Under the pieces are notes generated by a model. It made no database searches. It was not told where the DNA came from and saw only the letters and a list, made by a program, of their open reading frames with translations. 64,000 nucleotides of DNA from Endomychus coccineus (Eukaryota; Arthropoda; Insecta; Coleoptera; Endomychidae). Positions 10,411-21,700 of the stretch are shown here, in pieces. Each line of letters begins with the position of its first letter. The first letter of the stretch is position 1. Both the position numbers and the translations under genes were made by a program. The stretch spans positions 17,774,297-17,838,296 of the forward strand of contig OY294068.1 of assembly GCA_958510875.1 (NCBI GenBank). Direction: 5' to 3'.

Positions 10411-13400
10411 TCGAGAACTAGTACAAGAGCGAGAGTTGCTTATTCGTACCGAGAGCGAGTCAACTATCGCCATGGAAGGTGTAATGTACGGATAACACCC
10501 TTACATCTAATTATACCTAACACCCATTAATTCATAGTCCACTACCGAATTCGATTATACATGATCATAAACATATAATTGTCCTCAATATTGAAACAGA
10601 TAAAATACTTTTCAACGAAGTTGAACATGAACATTCTACCTGTCGATGTGGTGTGCTGTTGTATAGTAATCGACCTTGCCCCAGCGATAGGAAATAAAAT
10701 ACAACAATAAAGCATTTATAGGTAGGATTATTAATGCTAGAAAAAGGCATGCATATTCGGAAATCAATCATCAAAGTCACTAGTTCAGTAACATGACAAC
10801 TAATTATTATATTGCTCGTTATAGGTGTCATTTAGTGTATACCGTGTGTTATTGAAGATGTCGTTATAAACCTACGTATAAATTCTAACCCTACTAATCC
10901 CAACGGACCTGAAAGGCTAATGAGGCCTTCAGAAACTTAACAAAACCTTAAACCAACAAAATCATAGGCTTTATCAGAAGACTGAACTTGTTGGGTGAAC
11001 TATAATGAGAAGTGGGTCATTATAGACCACATGGCCACGATGGAGGAATCGTTGTTCGGCCCCCTCACAAGAACCGAGACCTAAAAACCTACCATTGATT
11101 TTTCAGCGATTATCATTTCAAATTTCTCCTTTTTCCATCAGCCCGCGAACATAATTTCATGGAAATGAAGGATGGATTCACTATTGGCAGCTTTAATGAC
11201 GTTATGGAGTTAACGATAGCGCAAACTGAATTAACATTAAACCACACGGAAATGAAGAAACTACTCAAATCCGGCACCAAATTCGACGTCATTATAATGG
11301 ATTGGTTCATGAATCAGGCCGTCCTGGTCTTCGGAAAATTGTTCAACGCACCTGTGATACCGATAGCCTCTCAGGGCACCACTATATTTTCGAACTCCAT
11401 GACTGGAAACCCCGCTCCGCCATCTTACATCCCTGAGGCATTACTGGATTTTCCCAACAACATGAGCTTCATCCAGAGAACTGTAAATTCTTTGGCATCA
11501 CTCACATTCCAAGCGCTCGGCCCGAGAAGCACCAGAATTCATGAAGAACTGATAAAGAAACATTGGGATATATCGATGACTCGTGAAGAACTACGAGATT
11601 CGATAGCTTTGATTTTAACGAATGGTCATTACAGTTATGAATCACCAAGACCTTTCGTGCCCAATGTAATTCCAGTTGGAGGATTCCACGTACAACCTAC
11701 AAAAAAATTACCAAAGGTAACTTTTCATTCATTTCAATCCAATTATAATATTTCAGAACAATGCGCACACTCAAGTGGGAAAACAGATTTACCGGTTTCC
11801 CCTCTGTCGTTTACGTCATTCAACATCCAAGTACATCAATTTCTGGTTATATTCAAGTGAGTCGAATAATGATTGTGGAATTGCAATTAATTAATTTAAT
11901 TTCACACAACAATTCTAATGTCAAAACATTTATCTTAGTCTAAAGACTAAGAGGGAGAGGATATCTTTCGGGCTTTAGTCCAGTGTTTTTTCCCTTGCAT
12001 GCTGGTCCTCTACACCAGTAGCTAGGGCTTTTTGTATATTCCAGTTGGATGTCTCGGGTTTGTGAAAGTTCTTCACCGGTTAACTGTTGTACTCTTCGGG
12101 AATAGCCTACGCTGCAAAATTATGCTTGTCTTTTGCGATATAGCGCTTCGTATCCCGACAATATGTGTTTGGTTGTTTCAGTTTCTTTGCCCCCATTGCT
12201 CGATACATTTGCTACAGCCCCCATTGGGCAGTGAGAAGACTTGTTACTGTTCGGATCCACTATTAATGTTGGGTAGTTCTTCAGTTGTTTGTCGACGGTT
12301 CTCTGAAGGAACGTTTCCTGTGGTACATGCGAGTCCCATATATATCCTCGGATAACCGTCTTCTGGGCCAATATATGAGGCTGATAAGCCCAGTCTATCT
12401 ATTTCATCTGATTTTTCGATGCCCGCGATGCCGCAGTGTCCTGGTCCAGTCTATCAGAATCTGATTGTGCAATTCGTTGGGTAAGAAAAATTGTGGAAAA
12501 GCCACTAGGGGTTGGTGCTCGAAAAGTGTGATTTAAGCTTTCTATGAAGTCCACTAACGATGAAAAAATTTTTACCAACGAATTGCAATATTACATATAG
12601 CAATTCGACTAAATATTCTTGACTACTTTGAAGATTTTTGAATAATCTGAGTTTAGAATCAACTCATTCTCAATCGTAAGTGTTTGATTACAAATACATA
12701 ACCTATATGTCCAGCATAATTGATGAAAATTTTGACTACATTATTTATCAACTATCTTTTAGATATATTGTCAACGAGTCTCAAGTACATCAACAAGTAA
12801 TCTGTGTTGTATCAACTATACTTATGAGCCTTATCTATTTGAGAAAACTGTTAAGAAACATTTTGAATAGAGCTAATCAATAGCAATATAGGATCAATGA
12901 CTCACTTCCGAGTATAGTGCCCATTATCAATTTTTCGGGCAACAGTACTAAAAGGAAACTTCATCTCATATGCTATATATATTCGAGGCCAGGGTGAAAA
13001 GTCCCTGAAAAATAAAACAGATGGCGCCACAATCGAAGATCCCATGCGACATTTGCGATGTACCATTTTTAACAAGAACGCATTACAATTTTTAGACTGA
13101 TATGTCATTCAGTTCTGTTTTGACACCCATCGAAAGAAGTCTTGAAGATTTTTGTAAACATGGAAAAAAGTGAATGTCGCGTCTTAATTAAATATTATTT
13201 CTTACGTGGCAAACCGAAGCATCGCTTGTTGAACATTATGGCGACTCTTCACCATCGATTGGAACGATTCACAAGTGTTTACTGATTTTCACCACAAAGG
13301 ACGCCGAACGTTCTGGACTTCCAATTGAGGTTACAACGCCAGAAGCCGTCGATAAAATCCTCGCATGATATTGGACGATCGGCGAGTCAAATTTCACGAG

Positions 13401-16400
13401 ATTGCCGAGGCTATGGGCATCTCAACTGAACGGGTATGGAACATTTTGCATGAATTTTTGTATATGAGATGCCAGATGGGTGCCGCATTTGCTCTCTTAA
13501 CAACAAGCGCGACCGTGTGACAACTTTAAAGGAGTGTTGGCGATGTTCAAGCGCGATAAGGACTTTTTGCGCAGTTTCGAAAGCGTGGAGGAAACATGGA
13601 TCCATCACAACACACTAGAAACAAAAAAACAGTGGACTTGTCTTGGCGAATCAAAGCCGAAGAAGGTCAAAGTAGGTTTATCGGCAAACAAAGTCATGGC
13701 GAAAGTTTTTTGGGATGCACACGGTATCGTCCATATCGACTTTGGAAAGGTCAAAACAATCGCCGACGTATATTATGCAGAGCTGTTGGATCGATTCGAC
13801 GCCGATTTGAAGCGAAAACAGCCGCATTTCGCAAATAAAAAGGTGCTCTTCCACCAGGACAACGCACCTTCGCATAGGTCCACAGTCGCAATGGCAAAAT
13901 TGCATAAATTGCGCTACAAATTGATACGTCATCCATCTTATTCTCCAGATTTGCCCCCCTGCGATTTTTATCTATTTCCAAACTTGAAGGAAATGGCGCT
14001 GAAACAAAAGCATATTTTCAAGGATTGCCGAAATCGCATTATTTGGAAGGGATCGAAAATAAGTTTTAACCAAACAAATCATTTCTTGTTTAATTTTTCA
14101 AGGACTTTCGACCTTGTCCTCGTATATGCAATAGTTTTCCGATTCTTTGATTTGAGAAATCAATAGCTTAGAGTACCAATAATCAATGGCACTTAAAATT
14201 TGTTACAGATCTAATATTTTTTTTCTATGATTACTATAGTGATATTATTAATTTAGAATCTGCAAAAATTCATGGATGAGGCGAAAGAAGGAGTGATTTA
14301 CTTCAGTTTAGGATCGCAAGTCAAAAGTACATCCTTGCCAAAAGTAACACAACAACATATTTTGAAGGCATTCTCCAGACTGAATCAGAAAGTTATAATG
14401 AAATGGGAAGGAAGTCATATGGAAGGCAAACCGGACAATGTATTGTTGGACGCATGGTTTCCCCAGAATGACATTTTAGGTAAGAGTTTTTTAACAACAT
14501 TCCATATGACCGATGATCCGAATCGCTTTAGAGGAAAATTTTGAAATGAATACGCGAATGTTTCGGCCTGATTACAATTTAGTTAAATTTTATGTAAGAC
14601 AAATGACCGGTTGAAGGAACTGTCTATCGTCAGCTAGAGCAGCATTTATAAAATTCCGAAGAAAAATTTGGAATAATTGACAGAAAGAGGTGTAATTCAG
14701 TTGTTGAAAATTTAGCTTGGCGAGATTTGCTCTTTTCCAAGGGAACTAAGCGTTGGTCATCTTGTAGTAAAACAGATTTAATTTCATGATTAAACTTTCT
14801 ATCCATCGCCATAGCGGATTGTCTACATCGTACTATGAAAAACTAATGAAATTAATAAGTCATCATCATACCCCTACTAAAATAGTATGATGCGTCAATA
14901 AACACCACTTCAATAGTCAGGAATATATTGTCTGTGGCTGTGGCTAGTCGAATCGATATATATCAGTCCAGAATACGCAATTTGAAATTGGGGTAGTTAC
15001 GTAGTCGGAAATTGGTCTGTATTTGGGTCGCACGTACGCATTCAAGACCTTACGCAACTACCCCTCTACCTTGGAACCGTACAACGTCAGAATGAAATTT
15101 CCGGACTTTACGCAAATTTAAATTTCTCTAGATCGACCAGTAACAACTCAATAAAAAGTACAGGAAATCAGTTTCGCCCTCCCGGAATCTCCAGCGGAAC
15201 GTGTTGTTGTGATGCCTCTGGTTGACCGTTCTGTCCACGTATAAACATACCGTATTGAAATATTCTTAGAGAAACCCAACTTTTTCATCTATCTACCTAG
15301 GAGGAGATGCTAAGATAATCTTTGCAATGTAATATATAGACTCACAGACCTAGTCATTGAGCTGATGAGCCCGAGAGGGCCATACAACTCTCCTGAACTT
15401 TTCGTTGTACTGTTACTGGTCGATTTAAAGAAACCTTACCTTTTTCTACAATAGATAACATGGGAATTCTGTTGATATTAGTTCTTAATAGCTACCAAGA
15501 GATTTTTGTTGATATCGTATGAAATTTTGGAATCCATTAATTTGGATAATTATTTCACCGCATAGGTCTAATTAACCAGAATTTTCGAAATTTCGCCTAA
15601 TATATCACCACCTATTTAGATTTTGTAGGATTTGAGTGAATAAATAAGTTTCTATATCTAATTGGTTTTCTCTAGAACTTTATTCATGAATATTATCAAA
15701 TCTGATTATCTTGCATGCATACATGAATCTGAATGGAGTTAGATATGTATATTATTGTATATATTTCAATTGCATTGGTTTCTAGGACACCCTAATCTGA
15801 AAATATTCATCACTCATGGCGGACTCTTAAGTACAATCGAAGCCATTCACCATGGGCTTCCTGTAATTGGCATACCGATTTGTAATGACCAGAAAACAAA
15901 TATACCAAAAGCTGTTCGGAACGGATATGCTATCCAAGTAGATTTGGACGAATTGAATGAAGAAACTGTATACGGTGCCATACAAGAAATTCTCAACAAT
16001 TCAAAGTAAGTTTAGACTAATTTTTGGATGAAATAGTGCTATGAGCTTCAGAATTGTTTTAATTTTCCCACACCCACAGAAATTGCAAGATATATCTAAG
16101 GATTTCGAGGGTATCTGTGAATGTGTGTGACGAATTCACTTGATATTTAGATTCTGACTTCTGACTTGTTTTTTTATTGATTTATAGGTATGAGCAAAAT
16201 GCAAAGAAACGCTCCTACTTACTGAAAGACCAACCCATGAGTCCAATGGATACGGCAGTATTTTGGGTGGAACATGTTATTCGACACAAAGGAGGTGCTC
16301 ATCTACAAAATTCAGGAGTACATTTAGCATGGTATCAATATATCTTGCTAGATGTTGCCGCGTTTCTAATAGGGTCTATTGCCATTGTTTTGATATCTTC

Positions 16401-16503
16401 ATATCTCATTACCAAGAAAATTGCGAAATTCCTGACTTCGAGATACTGCAGATGTAAGTCTGCCAAAGATGAAGATAAGAAGAAAAAGAATAAGGAAGAA
16501 TAA
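7753..16503 (+). CDS. UGT: UDP-glycosyltransferase UGT-2 (complete, 5 exons, 522 aa)
   Basis: Exons are 7753-7987, 11142-11716, 14257-14479, 15786-16005 and 16188-16503 (TAA), with intron phases 1, 0, 1 and 2. I chose ATG 7753 over 7729 because UGT-3 aligns from the same MNY. Residues 1-18 are a signal peptide. GKSHHILGE carries the catalytic His (about 32), and FDVIIMDWF (127-134) holds the candidate catalytic Asp. The UGT signature spans Trp337 to Gln380, with FITHGG and the NDQ sugar-binding end. RHKGGAHLQ is at 450-458, a membrane helix at about 470-492, and the Lys-rich cytosolic tail ends KNKEE (KxKxx, ER retrieval). Family role: transfer of a UDP-sugar to lipophilic toxins, pigments or hormones in the ER lumen. 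Length is typical. The substrate cannot be told from sequence. Introns hold retroelement debris, a mariner and microsatellites. Confidence 0.95.
8501..9090 (-). pseudogene. Non-LTR retrotransposon RNase H tail, decayed
   Basis: The - strand gives broken frames resembling the RNase H region and tail of Jockey/I-group elements: a HCAEEELL stretch, then after a frame change TGYKGKEEANSLAREVA and ALIGPEPFCGI. The GPEP motif also appears in the remnant at 61730-62480, and a related GH-G-E-K tail at 12120-12455. It lies in the first intron of UGT-2, opposite to the gene. Confidence 0.6.
9105..9147. repeat. (CT)n microsatellite
   Basis: About 21 uninterrupted CT units in UGT-2 intron 1. Confidence 0.95.
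9357..9603. repeat. Hairpin repeat with CT and GA tracts (copy 1)
   Basis: A CT-rich tract (9357-9402) is followed by GTAGTCGAGAAAGAGTGCAA, and its near complement ends at about 9490, followed by a perfect GA run (9496-9571). The tracts and flanks therefore form one hairpin. The part from about 9427 to 9603 recurs inverted at 10333-10477, including TTGTTTGACAACAAGT. It is probably a small non-autonomous element that carries a microsatellite. Confidence 0.75.
10333..10477. repeat. Microsatellite-bearing repeat (copy 2, inverted)
   Basis: Inverted relative to copy 1: GGTACATTTACTTGTTGTCAA, a CT run (about 10370-10406), then a GAACTAGTACAAGAGCGAG segment and ACCGAGAGCGAGTCAAC. The same unique blocks lie on both sides of the dinucleotide run in both copies, so they moved as a unit. 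Confidence 0.7.
12120..12455 (-). pseudogene. Non-LTR retrotransposon RNase H tail, decayed
   Basis: Starting near 12455 on the - strand, the frame reads GPGHCGIAGIEKSDEI and then YIGPEDGYPR. This is the last part of an RNase H domain (the GH-G-x-E-K-x-D-E pattern) followed by the linker seen in related fragments here. Later frames are broken. It lies in UGT-2 intron 2. Confidence 0.55.
12984..14122 (+). mobile_element. mariner element 2
   Basis: The left end is CGAGGCCAGGGTGAAAAG. The right end is the imperfect complement, ending CCTCG before TA at 14123. The left TA is changed to TT. Layout matches element 1 without its nested insert. It is inserted in intron 2 of UGT-2, in the gene's orientation. 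Confidence 0.85.
13160..14030 (+). pseudogene. mariner transposase, broken
   Basis: The N-terminus starts at ATG 13160 (MEKSECRVLIKYYF) and is frameshifted soon after. The catalytic part is open from 13534: VEETWIHHN, WDAHGIVHID, HQDNAPSHRS and YSPDLPPCDFYLF. The first catalytic residue, Asp in VDETW, is Glu here, and the C-terminal tail is deleted, so the protein is dead even where the frame is open. Confidence 0.82.
15347..15421 (+). ncRNA. Decayed type-I hammerhead ribozyme candidate
   Basis: CUGAUGA (15362-15368) is followed by a perfect stem II (GCCC, loop GAGA, GGGC). The GAAA box is CAUA instead. Stem III CAAC...GUUG closes a hairpin, followed by UA at 15408-15409, where cleavage would occur. 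Stem I can be drawn as GACC-AGU with ACU-GGUC at the outside. The two changes in GAAA, including the essential G12, would abolish cleavage. It lies in UGT-2 intron 3. Confidence 0.3.
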
Positions 16504-16543
16504 ATGATGACTTAATTTTGAATGAGACTCAACTACTAAAAAT

Positions 16544-16549
16544 AATAAA
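16544..16549 (+). promoter_or_regulatory. Polyadenylation signal of UGT-2
   Basis: AATAAA lies about 40 bases after the stop codon at 16501-16503. Confidence 0.6.
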
Positions 16550-18245
16550 AATCGAAAACATTTAGTTTTAATGCGCTCAATTATATTAGTACAGTACCAA
16601 ATCAGAATTTACCAAAAATCCTTTTTAAGTGAATATAAATAATGAAAAAAATTATTGCACGAGAGAAAAACCTATAGCGTCTGTAGAACGGGATGGGAAC
16701 GCCCCCCCCCCCTGTTCAGCCCCACTCAAGCTATGCAGTATAACAGTAACTACCACTCGGGGTTAAATTGCTGGATATTTCCGAAATTATTGAAGATATT
16801 ATTCCACGGAATCTTCGTGCGTGTATTGATACCATGGACATTTGGTTAGATGCAGAATTTATTGATGGGTTTTGAAGTTATGGTACGATAGATACTATGG
16901 ATTATTTGTTAATTTATTAATAGGTCTACAAGATTATTTGTTGAACATTGCACATAATTTTGAATTTAGAAATCTTTTGTAATGCGAGTTATTTAATAAA
17001 TCCTATTATGAGACTTACCTAGAATATCTAAATACAACAGTACAAAAACCAAGACTAAATAAATAAACGTAGAAACGATTGAAATTTGTGTTCATGACAT
17101 CCTGTCCTATTGCTTTTGAACATTTTTCTGAGACGAAGTTCTAATTTGTAAAACGTCTGGTATATACTATATTATGGCTAATTTCCTTATAAGCAACCCT
17201 GTGTTTGAGAAAGTGGAAAACCAATCGCTTAGTATACAGTTTGAAAATATTAAGAACTAGCCTATTTAAAAAAAAATATGTTGGAGTATTATCTGGATTT
17301 GGATAATATAATTTATTTTTTAATATTAATCATTATTATTATGCGATGACTTGTTTATATCTTGATATATTGATATTTATCCTTCGAGTTTTTCATTCCG
17401 TCAAGGAGTTGCGACATCTTCAATTTTATAGAGCAACTGTAACGTTGCTGCATTTGTTAGACCGGTACCGTTAGAAGACGCAGCCTATCTATGAATTTTG
17501 TATTGCACCCTTTATTATAGAGAGGTTCAGTTGGTATAGTTGCCATGTAAATATTCGACTTGATCAACAAGTGTAGAACAAGTTGCCTACCGATAATATA
17601 AAGTAACTAATGTTGTTGCATGGAGATTTGATAAATATTGTGTGGTAAAGTTACTCTTCGCATTTGTGTAAAGATGATGAAATAAATTACTTATTTAATT
17701 ATTTTTACACCCTTGACCATACCTTTGGTTCATCGCCGTTTGTTATAAATAATTAAAGTACCATGTAAATCTAAGTTTAGTTCAAAACATGTTTTTGTTG
17801 TTGTTGAACGATATTGATGAAATTTGGGTGAAAGCAAAAACTAACTTCAATTTATTGTGAAAGATTTGAATCCATTCAAAGTATACATAAGAAGTTATGA
17901 TTTTTCAAAATTTTCAACCCTTTAGAAAAGGGTGTGTATTACACGATTGCCCTGAAAAACAATAGCGTTCGTCACAAAAAACAAACGATTTGTTGTCAAA
18001 ACTTGAATATGATAGGATCTTTCGTTTTTGAGTTATCGTTTATACAAGTTTCGTGACATACAGACAGACGGATTTTTTCAAAGGTGCTTAAAATTCGATG
18101 AAAATTACTACGGTGAAGTTTTGCTCTACGACTTTTTTTAACGCCACAATAAAGTATTTATAGAAGAACATAATAAAGTATTTATAGAAGAACAGGAAAA
18201 GGATCTTGTTTCGTAATATGCCTCCGCCTATGAATTGTATTTTGG
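16550..18245. other. Intergenic DNA between UGT-2 and the pogo remnant
   Basis: AT-rich, with no coding region or RNA that I recognise. A 23-base unit, AATAAAGTATTTATAGAAGA plus ACA, is directly repeated at about 18149 and 18172. A block around 18040-18070 (TCGTGACATACAGACAGACGG) looks like the end of a dispersed repeat, but no second end was found. Confidence 0.5.
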
Positions 18246-18740
18246 ATGACTACGAAAGATTTACGTAAGTTAGAATATGATTATGCCAAAAACCTTAAAT
18301 TAAACTTTCCCGATAAATGGAAAGAATCAGAAGTGGCTAGAATTCATTGGCATAAGGCTTTAATGCAAAGAAATCCTAATTTATCAGTTAAGAGGCCACA
18401 AGCAACGAGTCTAGCCCGTGCAATGAATTTCAAAATTTTATTGCAATTTGGCTAAATCATTAGATCGATGGAAGTTTCAACCAGAAAACATACAACGTCG
18501 ACGAAACAGGCGCAATGTAAAGCAAAATCTAGAACTAGTAGAGCAAAAAGTAAGACATCTATATATTCCGATACTACAGAGAAACAAGATCCAGAGGAAG
18601 GGAGAAAAGAAGGATGCGAAGAGAATGCACAAGCTGCCAAATTATATGACAGCGAAAAAGAAGAAGCTGCAGAAGGAAAGCGTTGACTACGATCATTCTG
18701 ATGATTCGTCTTAAGGAGAAACTACTATTTGCCTCGTTAG
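18246..18740 (+). pseudogene. pogo/Tigger-like transposase, internally deleted remnant
   Basis: The ORF from 18246 matches the CENP-B-type helix-turn-helix of pogo/jerky-like transposases: MTTKDLRKLEYDYA, then the RNPNLSVKRPQATSLARAM block. After frame changes comes KFQPENI and the NVDETGAM motif with the first catalytic Asp, at about 18490-18515. At GGCGCAAT the sequence jumps straight to the C-terminal linker (YKAKSRTSRAKSKTSIY), deleting most of the catalytic domain. The linker then repeats 3' as the 279-bp array, and the C-terminal zinc finger survives at 24012-24128. The catalytic core is absent, so it is non-functional. Confidence 0.8.
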
Positions 18741-21700
18741 TTGCAAACTATAGAACGTCGATCTCTTGAGGATATACAACCTCTCCCTAAGGCGCAATAT
18801 AAAGCAAAATCAAGGACTAGTAGAGCAAAAAGTAAGACATCTATATATACCGATACTTTAGAGAAACAAGCTCTCGAGGAAGGTAAAAAAGGAGGGGAAG
18901 AGAATGCACAAGCTGCCAAATTATATGACAGCGAAAAAGAAGAAGCTGCAGAAGGAAAACGTTGACTACGATCATTCTGATGATTCGTCTTAAGGAGAAA
19001 CTACTACTTGTCTCGTTAGTTGGAAACCATAGAACGTCGATCTCTTGAGGATATGCAACCTCTCCCTAAGGCGCAATATAAAGCAAAATCAAGGACTAGT
19101 AGAGCAAAAAGTAAGACATCTATATATACCGATACTTTAGAGAAACAAGCTCTCGAGGAAGGTAAAAAAGGAGGGAAAGAGAATGCCCAAGCTGCCAAAT
19201 TATATGACAGCGAAAAAGAAGAAGCTGCAGAAGGAAAGCGTTGACTACGATCATTCTGATGATTCGTCTCAAGGAGAAACTACTACTTGTCTCGTTAGTT
19301 GCAAACCATAGAACGTCGATCTCTTGAGGATATGCAACCTCTCCCTAAGGCGCAATATAAAGCAAAATCAAGGACTAGTAGAGCAAAAAGTAAGACATCT
19401 ATATATACCGATACTTTAGAGAAACAAGCTCTCGAGGAAGGTAAAAAAGGAGGGAAAGAGAATGCCCAAGCTGCCAAATTATATGACAGCGAAAAAGAAG
19501 AAGCTGCAGAAGGAAAGCGTTGACTACGATCATTCTGATGATTCGTCTCAAGGAGAAACTACTACTTGTCTCGTTAGTTGCAAACCATAGAACGTCGATC
19601 TCTTGAGGATATGCAACCTCTCCCTAAGGCGCAATATAAAGCAAAATCAAGGACTAGTAGAGCAAAAAGTAAGACATCTATATATACCGATACTTTAGAG
19701 AAACAAGCTCTCGAGGAAGGTAAAAAAGGAGGGAAAGAGAATGCCCAAGCTGCCAAATTATATGACAGCGAAAAAGAAGAAGCTGCAGAAGGAAAACGTT
19801 GACTACGATCATTCTGATGATTCGTCTTGAGGAGAAACTACTACTTGTCTCGTTAGTTGCAAACCATAGAACGTCGATCTCTTGAGGATATGCAACCTCT
19901 CCCTAAGGCGCAATATAAAGCAAAATCAAGGACTAGTAGAGCAAAAAGTAAGACATCTATATATACCGATACTTTAGAGAAACAAGCTCTCGAGGAAGGT
20001 AAAAAAGGAGGGAAAGAGAATGCCCAAGCTGCCAAATTATATGACAGCGAAAAAGAAGAAGCTGCAGAAGGAAAGCGTTGACTACGATCATTCTGATGAT
20101 TCGTCTCAAGGAGAAACTACTACTTGTCTCGTTAGTTGCAAACCATAGAACGTCGATCTCTTGAGGATATGCAACCTCTCCCTAAGGCGCAATATAAAGC
20201 AAAATCAAGGACTAGTAGAGCAAAAAGTAAGACATCTATATATACCGATACTTTAGAGAAACAAGCTCTCGAGGAAGGTAAAAAAGGAGGGAAAGAGAAT
20301 GCCCAAGCTGCCAAATTATATGACAGCGAAAAAGAAGAAGCTGCAGAAGGAAAGCGTTGACTACGATCATTCTGATGATTCGTCTCAAGGAGAAACTACT
20401 ACTTGTCTCGTTAGTTGCAAACCATAGAACGTCGATCTCTTGAGGATATGCAACCTCTCCCTAAGGCGCAATATAAAGCAAAATCAAGGACTAGTAGAGC
20501 AAAAAGTAAGACATCTATATATACCGATACTTTAGAGAAACAAGCTCTCGAGGAAGGTAAAAAAGGAGGGAAAGAGAATGCCCAAGCTGCCAAATTATAT
20601 GACAGCGAAAAAGAAGAAGCTGCAGAAGGAAAGCGTTGACTACGATCATTCTGATGATTCGTCTCAAGGAGAAACTACTACTTGTCTCGTTAGTTGCAAA
20701 CCATAGAACGTCGATCTCTTGAGGATATGCAACCTCTCCCTAAGGCGCAATATAAAGCAAAATCAAGGACTAGTAGAGCAAAAAGTAAGACATCTATATA
20801 TACCGATACTTTAGAGAAACAAGCTCTCGAGGAAGGTAAAAAAGGAGGGAAAGAGAATGCCCAAGCTGCCAAATTATATGACAGCGAAAAAGAAGAAGCT
20901 GCAGAAGGAAAACGTTGACTACGATCATTCTGATGATTCGTCTTAAGGAGAAACTACTACTTGTCTCGTTAGTTGCAAACCATAGAACGTCGATCTCTTG
21001 AGGATATGCAACCTCTCCCTAAGGCGCAATATAAAGCAAAATCAAGGACTAGTAGAGCAAAAAGTAAGACATCTATATATACCGATACTTTAGAGAAACA
21101 AGCTCTCGAGGAAGGTAAAAAAGGAGGGAAAGAGAATGCCCAAGCTGCCAAATTATATGACAGCGAAAAAGAAGAAGCTGCAGAAGGAAAACGTTGACTA
21201 CGATCATTCTGATAATTCGTCTTAAGGAGAAACTACTACTTGTCTCGTTAGTTGCAAACCATAGAACGTCGATCTCTTGAGGATATGCAACCTCTCCCTA
21301 AGGCGCAATATAAAGCAAAATCAAGGACTAGTAGAGCAAAAAGTAAGACATCTATATATACCGATACTTTAGAGAAACAAGCTCTCGAGGAAGGTAAAAA
21401 AGGAGGGAAAGAGAATGCCCAAGCTGCCAAATTATATGACAGCGAAGAAGAAGAAGCTGCAGAAGGAAAGCGTTGACTACGATCATTCTGATGATTCGTC
21501 TCAAGGAGAAACTACTACTTGTCTCGTTAGTTGCAAACCATAGAACGTCGATCTCTTGAGGATATGCAACCTCTCCCTAAGGCGCAATATAAAGCAAAAT
21601 CAAGGACTAGTAGAGCAAAAAGTAAGACATCTATATATACCGATACTTTAGAGAAACAAGCTCTCGAGGAAGGTAAAAAAGGAGGGAAAGAGAATGCCCA

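Noticed and set aside
18690..18730. CUGAUGA...GGA-GAAA in every unit of the 279-bp array
   Set aside because: The string is explained by the ancestral coding sequence (HSDDSS-GETT). Stem II would be 3 bp, and no stem I partner for the upstream bases exists in the unit.
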